A DNA stretch of 64,000 nucleotides from Euglena gracilis (lineage: Eukaryota > Euglenida > Euglenophyceae > Euglenales): the NCBI GenBank assembly GCA_039621445.1, contig CP154955.1, positions 44,663,540 to 44,727,539 of the forward strand, in the 5' to 3' direction. The translations under genes were made by a program, and so were the position numbers. Positions 34,195-44,988 of this stretch are shown one piece after another (positions within the stretch are counted from its first letter, which is position 1; each line of letters opens with the position of its first letter). Below the pieces are notes generated by a model that saw nothing but the letters and a program-made list of their open reading frames with translations, had not been told where the DNA came from and did no database searches.

Positions 34195-37100
34195 GCCCAC
34201 ATTGGGCCCTGCAAATGTGTTTACTCCACAGTCAATGGGTACTGAGTTTTGGTTGATGCTTCTTCGAGGCTGTGATCCCCACCCTCACCAGGCCAGATGT
34301 GTAACAGCAAAATAAAAATTGTGCACCGGTGTGGATCGACAATTTTTTGAAAAATTTTTTCAAGCCAAATGTATTTGATTTGACACTCAAGGTACTCTCA
34401 CATTCCTCACAGTTGATAATGATATGGCTCGCACGGGAATCCCCCCGGTGCTTGCTGGACGATGCCAGAAAGCGGATTGAGGGAGCAACATGATCTTTGC
34501 ATGTTGTATCTGCCAAAGACCAAAAATCAAAAAACCACAAAGGCCAAAATAAGGACGAGCTGGGGTATGGACATGAACGGGTGTAACCGTTTCTCTCCAT
34601 TTGTCATGTGAGGGAGTGGCGTCCCTCCCCCAACCACAGCAGCAGGGTGAGATTCCCTGCCACACTTTCCGGGTTGAGCCAGGGCCAACGACCACAGAAA
34701 TATGTGGCAATGGTGCCAACAGATCAATCTCAGGCTGAAATCCCAGGTGGTGCCGACCCCACCAGCGGGCAGGCACTCCAAGGCACCCAGATCCGACCCC
34801 TGGGCACATGGCCAAAAGCCTGGGCACTCGGTCAAGGTACATTCCGGCGCCGAAGGTGCCGGAAGCCCAGAAAAGCCCATTTTTGGACACTTTTTGACGC
34901 CCAGGCACCCCCCCCCCCCCACCCAGGCAGGCACCCCAGGGCACCCTGAGACCCCCTCTTCCCCCGGTGTTGGTCAAATCAACCTGATCAATTTGTGATT
35001 TTCCCCCTGCGCCACGATGCGAAAATTTTTCAGAAGTTGAAATTTGTGTAACGGTGTGCATCGGCAGACAAAAATCCGTGTATCGGTGTATATCTCCAAT
35101 ACACACTGAGGAGAGGTCTGCACCAGGCTCAATCTGTTTGGCTCAGGCTTCATAACTATTGGGGAAAACCCTTTGTGAGTATCTCCTTCCTTGCTGCTGG
35201 CGCTGGTTGGCAAAGCTGGCACATGGGAATTGAATGGTGCCTATGGCGGCGCTTGCTGATCAACCCGTGTCTCACCCGTGCTGCTTCTTTGGTGGCCAAC
35301 AAGCAATGCAGTGCTGTCACCAGTGCAAAGCCGGCTGTGTTGCTCCCCTCAGCTCGTGGGTTTTCCTTTGTCCTGGTCAGGGTCCCCTGGTGGCACAACC
35401 GTAGGATCTTTGACCTTTCAGCCTGTTGGGCCCCCTGGTGGCCACCCCAGGAATGTGGGGGCACTGTGAATATTTCTCCCCTTGGGAGGAGTGGTAGAAA
35501 GTGGCGTGTGGGCGAGCGTTGGTGAGAAAGCAAATGTATTGCAAAGCATAGCTTGTGGTTGCAATTATCTTGAAAATTGAATTATTGATAGCTTGTGGTT
35601 GCAATGCAATAAAAACCAATGTGGTTCAATGTGGGTGGAACGAGCCCTGTGACACAAAGATGTGGGAGGGGGCTGCAAGTTGGGGGGGCTTAGTATACAA
35701 AGCGCAATTCTTACACCTGGTGACCGAAATTTTTGCCCGCAGCCAGCAATTTTTTCTCCCCAACTTGTCAGAATTTTTGCTCACGGCCCAGCTGTTTGAG
35801 TCCCGTTTCAACAAATAAAGTCTCATACCCTTTTAATTGCAAAACACAATGCACGCGTTCATCTTTCAGATTCCTAATTTAAATTACGCCATCTATTTTG
35901 GCGGCAAACTCCTGATCTGTTTTTGCGGCCCTTGATTCCCAGTTTGAAGTGGCTGAACCCCATTTCCCCGGTGCGTTCCAAACGTCACCCGGCAGTACGG
36001 GAATCGGCCAAACAGCCAGGGTGGTGGGTGGGGGGGGGGTCGACCACCCCTCATCCCCTGCATGGTGGGCGGGGGGGGGGTCAACCGCCCCCCACTTCCT
36101 CCCGTATTTCGGAAGCACCAATTTTCCGCCCCAAATTTTTTCCCGCCCCTTCAGCGCCGGTAAAAATTTGTTAAAAAAATCTATGAAAATGCTGTGGTGG
36201 GTGGGGGGGGGTCGACCACCCCCACCCACCACAGCATTTTCATGTGCCACAGTGCCAGGTTTCACAGTGCCTTCCTGTACAAACCTGGTCATGGTGCTCC
36301 GCACCGCCGCCGCTCCCCGTGTTCTTCTTCGACCCGCGTTCCTTTGGGGTCACTCCGTTCGGCAACCTGAAGACTGGGGCCCTACCTCCAGGGCCGACCT
36401 CATCGGCCCCGCAGGTCCCCCTGATCGGGGACTGCGGGGGGCCGGAGGCCGGCTGCAGAGACGGTCCATAAGGGACAGGAAGTTTTATTTCCTTACCGAC
36501 CGCCCTTAGGACCGTCCTTGGGCCCAAGCGCCGAACTGGGGCTTGAACGGGGTCTAGTCAAAAGACGCATTTTTTGATGTGTTGGGCGGATGGGGGATGG
36601 TCCAAGGATGCCAGAAACCACCTCTTCCCCCGAAGTTGACCCGGTTTTGCCAAAATATGGCCATTTTCCTGGTCATTTTCCATGCGGATTTTTTTCATTG
36701 AACGTGCTGGGCCGGGGAGTTTTTTTTCCCCTGTTAATGACCGGCCCGGGTGTGCGGCTGTCGGGGGGTTTGGAGTTGAAGCCATTGGGTGTTGTGCAGC
36801 CCTACGGCCAGCCCTGCCCTCGCGGGCAATTCCAGCTGGAGTCGGTGCTGGACTTGAAGCACCGGCTCCGCGCCCTAAAGTCGGCCGAGGGTCCCCCTGG
36901 AGTGTGCAGGCGACTGTTAAAACGTGAAAACGACCAATGGAATGAGTGAAGTGATCGGCGGAGAATATTCGACGTATACGTCAGTTGAAACAAAGCAAAA
37001 CGAGCACCAAATATGCAAAGGGCGAGCCAGAAGGGCAGCCAGAAGGCATTGTCAAGCTCGCCGCTTTTTGAAGGTGCTGTCGACAGGGTCCGGAAAACTC

Positions 37101-40100
37101 ACACCGTATGTGCCGTTTTTGGATGTGATGCAGGTGGGGGGTTACGTAGGAGGAGGCCCGAGCCAGGCTTCTTTTGGGAACCCCCCGGGGGGGGGGTCCT
37201 GTGGGCAGGCAGGGGAGCAGGGCACTTTCGACGCCCCCCCCTGGGGGAGGGTTGGGTTTTGGGGTGGGTCATGCTATAGCACACCCCCGGCGCCGAAGGC
37301 GCCGGGGGCCAAAAATGGTCATTTTCAAGAGAAAATCGGCTTGGTCGGCAGGTGCTGGGGTCGAAATCTGACTCCCCCGGGAGGGAGGAGTGTGCCTGCT
37401 ATGGCACACTCCCTCCCCCCGGGGTTTGTAAAAGCCTGGCTTGAGCTCGAACGTTCAAGCTTGAGCCTCCTCGACCTCCCCCCCTCGGACTTGCACAACA
37501 AAGGGGATTTGCACACACACAGGGCATGTGTAACACAAGGGATTGCCCTCCAAACAGTTGCGTATAAAGGGTATCAGTAACAGAAGGGGGTTGCACACAC
37601 AGGGCATGTGTAACACAACGGTTTAGGTTTTTTAAGGCCCTCCAAACAGTTGCGCAAAAGGGCACCGGCAACTGAAGGGAATTAAAATTAATGGAAAATG
37701 TATTTTTGTCGATTCGGGGTGGTTCGAGGAGGCTCTCTTGATCCTCCTCGAACGACCTCAAACGACATTTGAGGAGGCTCTTAAGCCTCCTTGAATGTCG
37801 TTTGAGCACGTTCGAGGAGGCTCGAGAGGCTCCTCTTACGGAGCATCCTCCCATCGTAACCCTGCCATTCAGGTGGCGGGAGATATTCCAGTGTGGAATA
37901 AACTGCATTAAATCGGAAAAAATACGCATGTCATCCAAACCTATGCAGATTTTCAAAGACGCATCGATAGGCGCTGCAGCTTTTTTTGGGACCTTTGGCA
38001 CTTATGTTTCATCTTTTTCCTCGGTCGAGCTTGCCTATGGATGTGAGTGAAGGGGGGTTGATGTGCCCACATTTGGGCAGAGAATTACCGGGATAGCCGG
38101 GATGCATCCCGGAATATTCCAAAGTAACCCGGAATAAAACCTCTGAACATTTTTTTCTGGCAAACCAGGATATCTCCCTCCTCCAGTGACGTCCGGTGAC
38201 GTCGCTGCCGCCGTTTTGAGTCTTTTTTTTTGCAAATCACGACCGAAGGGGGGTTGCTCCCCCGACCTGCTCGTCATCGTGGGCCAGCCGGAGGACCACC
38301 TCCCCGCCCTACTGCCCCCCGGCTCCGTCGTGCTGGCGCAGGAGGAGGTGACCAGCGAGGAGCTGGCCGTCGACCGCCAGGTGGAGGGGGCCCTGAAGCC
38401 CCGGGCACGCCTGGTGCGGGAGTGGGGCGCCACGCTGTACCACCGGGACGCCCAGGTGGGGCAGCCAATGGGGCCCAGGGCCACTGGCTTCGCTGTCCTC
38501 GTCCGATTAAACTGAAACTAAGCTCCCGTTTCAGTGCGCAGTGCTCAAACCAGCGCCAACCCAGTCCGCTCCCGAAAGTGAAATCCAAAAAAGTGCCCCC
38601 CCCCCAAGAGCCCTTTTTCAATGAACCACTTGCGGGTAATGCCCAAGTGGGCGCACACCTCTGAGGTCTGAAGCCACTGCCCAAAAATTTCACACCCCGT
38701 GCGCTTAAATGGAATGGGAGGGGGATTTATCCCAAACGTAGATTCACTTAACACCTGTGTGACCCCCCCCCCCGGGGATCACTAAGTGAATGATCCCGAA
38801 CGCTGGCTCTCGCCCCCTATTCTGTGACCTGTCCGTCTCCATTTCCCTGTGCTCTCGGCAAGCTCTCAATCCCGTCCACGGTGTCCTAGCCAGTCGGCCA
38901 GACTCACCACTGGAGGGAGGGGTTTCCCCAAAACTCAGGGTCGGCGGCTGTGCTGGCGGGCACGGACGGACCACGCAAAAGAGCGCTCGTATTGCTCCCC
39001 CGTCCCCCTGCGCCATTTTTGGATTGTCTTTTGGGGGGGGGTTGAGTCCAACCGTGACCAGCAAGGGCGATGGGCGGCGTTCTGGGGCTGACGGTGGACT
39101 GGGGCTGCCCGTGGCTGGGTCTGCCCCCTCTGCGGGCGACCTGCCGTTCCCGGCCACGCTGGCCACGATGCCGGACGTCTTCACGCCGTTCAAGGAGGCG
39201 GTGGAGCGGAAGTGCACCGTGCGGCCGCTGCTGCCCCCCGTGGGGGTCGGCTGCCTGCCCCTCCCGAGCAGGGGTGCAGTTCGGGGGCGATTCTTTATCC
39301 TTTTCTTTTTCCTCAGCAACCCCCACCGCCTTCCTCACCACTTTCCCCCTGTTTGCCCTTTGATGCGCCGGTGGTCGTTGCTCGCAGTGAAGCTGGCTGC
39401 AAACAGATGTTGTGCCCGCCTCCCTCTCAATTCGCCAGTTGTTTTGATACCAAGGGTTCAGGTCGATGTACAACGGTCTTCGGCTGTGCTCTCTTCTCCT
39501 GGTGCGTTCTCCTCCATTCCCTGCCATACACGCTCCTGACACCGCCCAACATAGACCACCTTGACTTCTTTCCCACATTTGAATCGCTACCGTACAGCAG
39601 CCCTGTGTCGCCGCCACAGGGAGCCCCTTCACCGGACTGCCCCCCCCCGCCCCCCCCCCCGCACGAAAGGCACTTGCTGGGCCCACACACCTCAACCACT
39701 CAGTTCCCCCAACAGGGGATCCGGACCTGCCCACCCATCAGCGACGGGCTCCGCTCCCAAGTCGGATCCTGGTGCCCACGGCCGTTCCTTCCGCTGAAGA
39801 CCGGTGCCTCACCTCGCAGGGCCAGCCCATCAGCCAGTGGGTTGGTGCCAGTCGGCCCCAGCGTCCTCCGGGCGTAGGGGGGCCCCTTGTCTGTGCCGTC
39901 CCCGGACCCCCGCACCGCGTTCCCCTTCAAGGGCGGGGAGACGGAGGCACTGCGGCGCCTGCAGTACTACCTGTTTGACTCGGACCTCGTTGCGAAGTAC
40001 TTCGAGACCCGCAATGGGATGGTGGGCAGGGACCCCATGCCAGCTGGGCCCCTTTTTGAATGGGAAAGAAGTTGCTGTGAGCTCAGAAACCCACGGCGGC

Positions 40101-43100
40101 GTACCTCCTTTGTGAGCCATTCAACTTCTGCCACCCTAGAGCTGAAAGAAATGAGCCTCTCTCTCTCTCCCATGACAGTTTGTGCTCAATTTTCCAGCCC
40201 TTTGAGAGTGAGAGTTTTTTGTTCCCCACCTCAAGTCAGGGACACCCAACGACCTGCTTTTTGGGGCAAAACTATGCCGTGTGTGGTTCTCAGTGGTCCC
40301 GCGGCTCATCATGAGGTTTGAGTTTTTTCTTATTTGGAGATGACCTCCACCTTTCGTTCCAGGGGCACGCCCCTGGCACTGGGGGCAGACTACAGCACGA
40401 AGTTCTCGCCGTGGATGGCGTTTGGCTGCCTCTCCCCCCGCAAGGTGTTCCACGAGATCAAAGCCTATGAGAAGAAGCGAGTGGCAAACAAGTCCACCTA
40501 TTGGTGTGTGTCCGTGTGTTTGTGTCGTGTTTGTGCAGTGAGCACCTTGGGATACCGCTGCATCTGGATGCAAGCATTGAAACATGGATGACCAGAATTC
40601 TTTAACCTTGGAAAGTTTCGGCTTTGTGCAGCAGAATGGGGCCCGTTGATGAAATGAATGAGTGAGCTTTCAACAATCATCACGGAACCACGGAGCGATT
40701 TGTTCTGCATTCAGCTTGGTGAGTGGAACCCACACCTGACGCCGGGAATGCATGAGAGCCTGCAAGCTCAGACGATAATATACATATCCTGGACTTCCTT
40801 GCCTTCCTCCTCCCTCAGGGTGGTGTTCGAGATGATCTGGCGGGATTTCTTCCGGTTCTTCTCCATCAAGCACGGGAACACCATCTTCCATCCCTCCTGC
40901 CAGGCTTTGAAAGCAGACCCCCCTATCCCATTCCCGCCCCCCCCCCCCCCGGCCCCGAAGCCTGTTCGGGGCCCGGCTCGCCAGCGGCGGCAGTGGTCCG
41001 GCAACGCGGACCACCTGCGGGACACCGCTGCCCTGGCCTTTGGGGAGGACATACGCCGCTGGCATCACCTCCCTCTTGTCTGAGCACCGGTCCCTGCCCC
41101 GGGTCAATCCACACATTTTGGGGACGGAAGCACGCCGGACCCGACCGTGACCTGCTGTTTGGCTCCGAGCAGGCCCAGACCTTCTTCCGTTCATACGGCT
41201 TGCGTCAGCGCCCTGGGTTGCGGGTTTTTTTTTCTTTTAAAGGAGACCTTGCTGTTGCTGTTGTGGTTGTGGTTGTGGTTGTGGTTGTGGCAGCCGCTGT
41301 TGTTTTTCACTCCATCCGCCGTCGAGGTCGGGAAGGGTGGCTGTGGAGCCCCCCCCCCCCCACCCCTGCCTCGGGCGGCGGTGGCGGGGCGGTGGAAGGA
41401 GGGCCGGACGGGGCTGCCGCTGGTGGACGCCAACATGCGGGAGCTGGCGGCCACCGGCTGGATGTCGAACCGCGGCCGGCAGAACGTGGCGAGCTACCTC
41501 GCGCTGGGCCAGGGCCGCCGTGGCGAGGCTGGCGGGGCCGGCCCGTTTCGGGTTGGTCCCCCTCGACACTCAAAGCCGGAAGCTTCCTCCAACCCATACC
41601 ACCCCATACCCTGTGAATGATGATGTAAACGAGGTAAATGATGACAACCCCCCCGGTGAAATTTTTTGAAACTCTCCAAAACCAAGCCTTCTATGTATGG
41701 TGCCTGAACATGGGATTTGGATGCTTTTGGGGACGTCAAGTATGGGGGGACCTCATATTTGTTACACCCCCCCCCCAACCAAACAATTAACCAGTGGAAA
41801 GGGGATCCGGAAGCTGACCAAGGAATGCCGACTGGTCTCGGGACGCCACTCGGTTTTCTTCCAGCCCCCCATGGCACAGTCCTTGGTAATGGGCTGTCCT
41901 CAAGCACCCTAAGAACCTCAGTGCAAGGGTGGCTCCTTGCAACGACCCCCCCCCCCGCCGGTATGGTCCCCACAGCCCTGCGGGGGATTTGCAGCTGGAT
42001 TGGCGGGAGGGAGCCGACTACTTCGAGTCCCTGCTTGTGGACTATGACGTGTGCTCGAACTGGGGGAACTGGCCGGGGCCTCTCTGAACCCCCCAAATAC
42101 CCTCCTCCCCTGGCAGCTGTTCCACCCTGCCACCATTTTATTTGTGCCCCCAGAAATACGAGAAGGGGTGGTGGGGAGAACCTATGCCTCAGATGGAACA
42201 AGTCTGGCCTTCAAGGAGGCAAGGGCCAGGCTTGTACTTACCCCCCCCCCCCATTCAAGTGCGCAGTGGCCAAAGGGTGCAAATGCCTCAATGAGTGTCG
42301 CAACCCCTGAGCCTCCAAAAGTGAAGTCCAAAAAAGTGCCCCCCCCCCGAAAGCCGTTTTGCACTGAACCACTCCCAGGCAGTGCCTGAATAAGTACACA
42401 CCCAGAGCGCATTTTTGGGACGATCATGGGGCTCATGTGACTCACGACACTCACGGGATTCATGAGACTCACAAGACTCATGAGACTCACAGGTCCGCAA
42501 CCACAACAGAAATGTGCACACCCCGTGCTCTTAAACGGGAGGGGGGTTCCGCCAATGTTCGGATGTCCCTGTTCCCCGGCCCCCGAGGGGCCCCGGGCTT
42601 GGGTCGCCGCGGCAGGGCTGACCGGCGGCCGGCTCAACCACTTCAACATCGCGAAGCAGTCCAAGGACTATGACTCGGACGGCGCCTGCCCAGGCCCCCC
42701 TGCCCGCTGCCGGCCCCCACATGAGTGCCGGCCGGAGACCCCTCTGGCAGAGGTCCCCAGCGGAAGGAACCCGAAGTCCCACCGGGGTGTCACTCAATCA
42801 GGGGTGCATCCAGCCTGCAGCCGTTTTCCAGCCAGCCCAAATGTTCCATCCTCAAAGCTGGACCCCCCCCCCTGGTGTTCAGAAAGCGATGTCCACCCTA
42901 TGTCCACCCCAGCCATCGTTTCATGGTGAGGACGCCGCCATGAAATGTGGTGTCTTTCGCATTTCATTGCCAAAAGCCACCACGTTTTGTTCAAACGCGA
43001 AAGGCACCACGTTCCATGGTGGCGTGAAACGTGGAGGCTTCCTGATCACAAATGGTGAGGAAACCATCGACGCCATAAGCCAGAAATGGCGTAGGACACA

Positions 43101-43871
43101 TGCCATCCAAGGGGTTCTGGCACCACGTCCGCTGTTGGATCCCGGAGCTCGCCAAGGTCCCCAGCCGCCGCATCCATGAGCCCCACTTGATGTCTGCGGC
43201 GGAACAGAAGGAGTTTGGGGTGCAGATTGGGGTGGACTACCCAGCACCCCCGAGCCTGAAGGAGCTGCCCAAGGCTCAGGTGGCTGCAGACACCGTCGTC
43301 AGTTTGTCTGACAGAGTTGGGACGCGACAGGATCAGCCCCAAGGACCGAACCCATAATTTCTGCTATCTGACACAATTGCCTTTTTTTTCATAGACCTTG
43401 AGTGGATGGATACCATGGTTCACCCATTGGGCCAACCAACCGGCGAACAGAGGTTTTTTGTGGTCACAAAACACGAAACACTGACTTTTTCGCAATTCTT
43501 TTGGGATCCAGTCTCAAGAAACGCCATTTGTTGACAGCTTTTGTCCAGCATCATCTTGTACGGGGATTTTTTGGGTTTCTTCCGGAGCCAAGTTTTGATA
43601 AGTCCTTGACCTGTTGACCCTCCCACCTGTTGGCCCTCCTGGTCGGGGGGTCATAACCCCCCGGCCAGGAAAAGCAGATCATGACAACCCTGAGTGGTTG
43701 GCGAGCGGGGGGGGGGGGGCATGGTGGCCCCCGCACCTGCCTGCCAGAGGGCTGGGGCGGGCGGAGGGCGGCCGGGGGTACGGGGGCCGCAAGGGCGGCA
43801 GCGGCCAAGGCCGCCCGCCGGACGGTGCCACCCTCCGGAGCGGGGGCCCGGGCTGGGGGCGCCCCTACTGA
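34116..43871 (+). CDS. CRY-DASH: CRY-DASH cryptochrome, complete 15-exon gene
   Basis: Fifteen exons (34116-34194, 36275-36385, 36822-36890, 38259-38449, 39138-39265, 39735-39813, 39899-40023, 40381-40503, 40819-40897, 40970-41019, 41389-41506, 41986-42070, 42601-42687, 43125-43296, 43745-43871) join into 1623 bases, 540 codons plus stop, the usual family length. CRY-DASH proteins bind FAD and an antenna cofactor and act as blue-light receptors or repair lesions in single-stranded DNA. Hallmarks in order: [182 protein letters not shown], and a Gly/Arg tail. Only one of 14 introns (40504-40818) is GT-AG; the others have paired ends and mostly CAG +4 / CTG -8. The least certain joints are introns 1, 5, 6 and 14. 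No targeting peptide is seen if ATG 34116 is the start. Confidence 0.9.
34290..35115. mobile_element. Family C element, member 2, in CRY-DASH intron 1, with a nested element
   Basis: Shares the core of the element at 27991-28714 and ends with the inverse of CAGACCTC-type terminus near 35110. A different repeat occupies about 34745-34985 (GGTGGTGCCGACCCCACC ... GGGCACCCTGAGACCCCCTC, with GGCGCCGAAGGTGCC in its centre). That repeat is found alone at 48049-48320, so it inserted into this copy. Confidence 0.7.
36275..36385 (+). CDS. CRY-DASH: CRY-DASH exon 2
   Basis: Encodes [20 protein letters not shown] and TG. The end is fixed by intron 2: CTCCAGGG at its start and CCCTGCCCTC at its end, giving KTGALRGQF across the joint, as in the family. 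Confidence 0.8.
36463..36757. mobile_element. AGGGCGGTCC-family element in CRY-DASH intron 2
   Basis: Copy with GTCCATAAGGGACAGG, GGTCCAAGGATGCCAGAAA and TTCATTGAACGTGCTGGG, related to 23056-23360. It lies wholly inside the intron. Confidence 0.7.
36822..36890 (+). CDS. CRY-DASH: CRY-DASH exon 3
   Basis: Encodes [20 protein letters not shown] and SAE. A GT-AG alternative beginning at 36800 would add extra residues absent from the family. Intron 3 begins GTCCCCC and ends GGGGGGTTGCT, pairing CCC with GGG. Confidence 0.85.
37495..37865. repeat. Tandem GCACACACAGGGCATGTG units and nested palindromes
   Basis: Two GCAYACACAGGGCATGTGTA units (about 37510 and 37595) precede a cluster of inverted repeats at 37720-37840. 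Its centre AAACGACATTTGAGGAGGCT folds on AAGCCTCCTTGAATGTCGTT, flanked by further TCGAGGAGGCTC copies. Part of CRY-DASH intron 3. Confidence 0.75.
37870..38185. mobile_element. GGGAGATATTCC element, diverged copy in CRY-DASH intron 3
   Basis: Left CAGGTGGCGGGAGATATTCC, right GGATATCTCCCTCCTCCAG. CCGGAATA words at both ends relate it to 56827-57531. No target duplication is recognised. Confidence 0.5.
38259..38449 (+). CDS. CRY-DASH: CRY-DASH exon 4
   Basis: Encodes [18 protein letters not shown] through [18 protein letters not shown] to ATLYHRD. Intron 4 starts GCCCAG and ends CTGCGGGC, restoring YHRD-DLPFP. Confidence 0.92.
39138..39265 (+). CDS. CRY-DASH: CRY-DASH exon 5
   Basis: Encodes [34 protein letters not shown] and a short Pro/Gly stretch. 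It ends in phase 2 before GAGCAG. Confidence 0.85.
39735..39813 (+). CDS. CRY-DASH: CRY-DASH exon 6 (linker)
   Basis: Inferred from CTG at -8 (CTGCCCAC) and CAG at +4 (TCGCAG) together with phase. It encodes the variable linker [17 protein letters not shown].... The family is not conserved here, so only phase and intron ends support it. Confidence 0.55.
39899..40023 (+). CDS. CRY-DASH: CRY-DASH exon 7
   Basis: Encodes [20 protein letters not shown] and [21 protein letters not shown]. The intron before it ends CTGTGCCG; the one after it starts GGGCAG and pairs with CTGGCACT, giving [12 protein letters not shown]. Confidence 0.9.
40381..40503 (+). CDS. CRY-DASH: CRY-DASH exon 8
   Basis: Encodes [20 protein letters not shown] through RVANKSTYW, ending inside the Trp codon. 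The following intron is the only conventional one: TTG|GTGTGT ... CCCTCAG|G. Confidence 0.93.
40819..40897 (+). CDS. CRY-DASH: CRY-DASH exon 9
   Basis: Encodes [20 protein letters not shown] and TIFHPS. The frame stays open through the next intron by chance, which would wrongly add a Pro-rich insert. The CAGGC/GCCTG-paired intron (40898-40969) removes it. Confidence 0.9.
40970..41019 (+). CDS. CRY-DASH: CRY-DASH exon 10
   Basis: Encodes [17 protein letters not shown]. Intron 10 pairs CACCGC near its start with GCGGTG near its end, giving [10 protein letters not shown]. Confidence 0.88.
41389..41506 (+). CDS. CRY-DASH: CRY-DASH exon 11 (FAD-binding core)
   Basis: Encodes [20 protein letters not shown] and [19 protein letters not shown], the FAD-pocket helices. 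Intron 11 pairs CAGGGC with GCCCTG. Confidence 0.93.
41986..42070 (+). CDS. CRY-DASH: CRY-DASH exon 12
   Basis: Encodes [20 protein letters not shown] and DVCSNWGN, ending one base into Trp. Intron 12 begins GGCCGGGGCC and ends GGCCCCGGGCTT, an 8-bp perfect terminal pairing. Confidence 0.93.
42601..42687 (+). CDS. CRY-DASH: CRY-DASH exon 13
   Basis: Encodes [20 protein letters not shown] and SKDYDSDGA. It ends one base into Tyr; the intron starts GCCCAG and ends CTGGCACC. Confidence 0.93.
43125..43296 (+). CDS. CRY-DASH: CRY-DASH exon 14
   Basis: Encodes [40 protein letters not shown] and [12 protein letters not shown]. The 3' end is set by CAG at 43300 and phase; an earlier end before CTGCAG or GTGGCT is possible. 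Confidence 0.85.
43745..43871 (+). CDS. CRY-DASH: CRY-DASH exon 15, Gly/Arg-rich tail
   Basis: Encodes [19 protein letters not shown] and ends GWGRPY at TGA 43869. A Gly/Arg-rich C-terminus is common in CRY-DASH and is thought to bind nucleic acid. The start is less certain than the frame. Confidence 0.75.
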
Positions 43872-44861
43872 GCCAGCTGGCCGGCCACTGGCACCGCCGC
43901 CGACTGTGCCGGCTCCCCTCTCCCAGCCCCCCGCTGCCGTAAGGGGGGTAACGATGCTGTGCCTCCACTGGCGGCTTCCCATGCGGTCTGTTTTGTCCTT
44001 GCTGGTTGCGCCGTGGGGAGACGGTGGTGCTTTTTGTGGCAGACGCAGCGCCTGAAACCGGTCCCTACCCGTTTGGCAGGAGAGTGTTTGGACAGGCGGG
44101 GGGAGGGGGGCGTGTTTTGCTCAGTGGGGTGCAGCCTGGGGACTGCACCCAAGCAGATCCTCTCCCCGGCAGCCCTCTCTCCTACATGTTCCGTTGCTTC
44201 CTCTCATCAGACTTATCTATCTCCCCCCTGCATCCCTGCATTTTTCTTCGTCTCTTGTGAATCCTGGCGCCGTCCTGCCAGCCCTCTACTCCCCCCCCGC
44301 GATGCTTCCAGCACATGTGCCTGTGCCGTTGCTGTTTTCCAGTGTTGCACACCTACACCTTCTTTCCACCACAATTTCATTTCAATATGTCGGCCAGAAA
44401 CAGAGACCCTTGGGAACTGATAGTTGAAGAGGATACGTTGGCAATACCTCGGGCTTGACAGTCTCTGGGGGGTGCACTTGAGGGTGATGACGACAGTCAG
44501 GATGTCAATGCTGGGCGACGCCTGCCTGGTGGCACTTTTTTGGGGGGGGAGAGGTGGGTGAAGTGATTTGTTGGTGAGAGTTCTCAGGCGCACGCATTGG
44601 CGAATTCCTCCCTCCTGCCCGCAAGGAACTTTTCCTTCCCAGCAACACATTTTGTTTTGCCTTTCCTTGCCCCTTCGCTTTCGGACCTGAAGGGTCGGGC
44701 TGTCAGGTGTTCAGTGCGCACGGCAGCGGACCCCAAAAATGGATGCATTTCAATTCGTTGCGCAACACATTGTGTTTGCCCAGATTTTTTTTTGAGAAAC
44801 CAAACCGAAGCGTTGGGCACTCCAGTTGCTGCGGCCCTCCCCATCCTCTGCAGCGGCCGGC
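43872..44861. other. Intergenic spacer after CRY-DASH
   Basis: About 1 kb without a recognised gene. The first 80 bases remain GC-rich, as expected for a 3' UTR. No clear polyadenylation signal was identified. Confidence 0.5.
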
Positions 44862-44988
44862 ATGGCCGGCCTCTCGCCGGGGGACGGCGGGGGACTGGCG
44901 GAGCGGCCGCTCGCAGCGGAGGCCTTGGCCACTGGGCTGGCCCTGCCCACCCGGGATGAGTCGCCAGCCACGGATGGCCGTCGGTTTC
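44862..44988 (+). CDS. Possible first exon of an unidentified protein
   Basis: ATG 44862 opens MAGLSPGDGGGLAERPLAAE, ALATGLALPTRDESPATDG. The segment has exon-like GC content. A GT donor (GGCC|GTCGGT) in phase 1 fits the acceptor GACGCAG before TGGTTGCGG at 45720, joining it to the coiled-coil exon. No domain recognised. Confidence 0.4.

Noticed and set aside
36268-36901. GT-AG model for CRY-DASH exons 2 and 3
   Set aside because: It would insert about 20 non-conserved residues between KTG and the F-x-LESV helix; the paired-end model gives the family sequence directly.
40658-41083. Single read-through exon joining CRY-DASH exons 9 and 10
   Set aside because: It adds a Pro-rich insert absent from the family. 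The CAGGC/GCCTG-paired intron removes it and restores the conserved spacing in phase.
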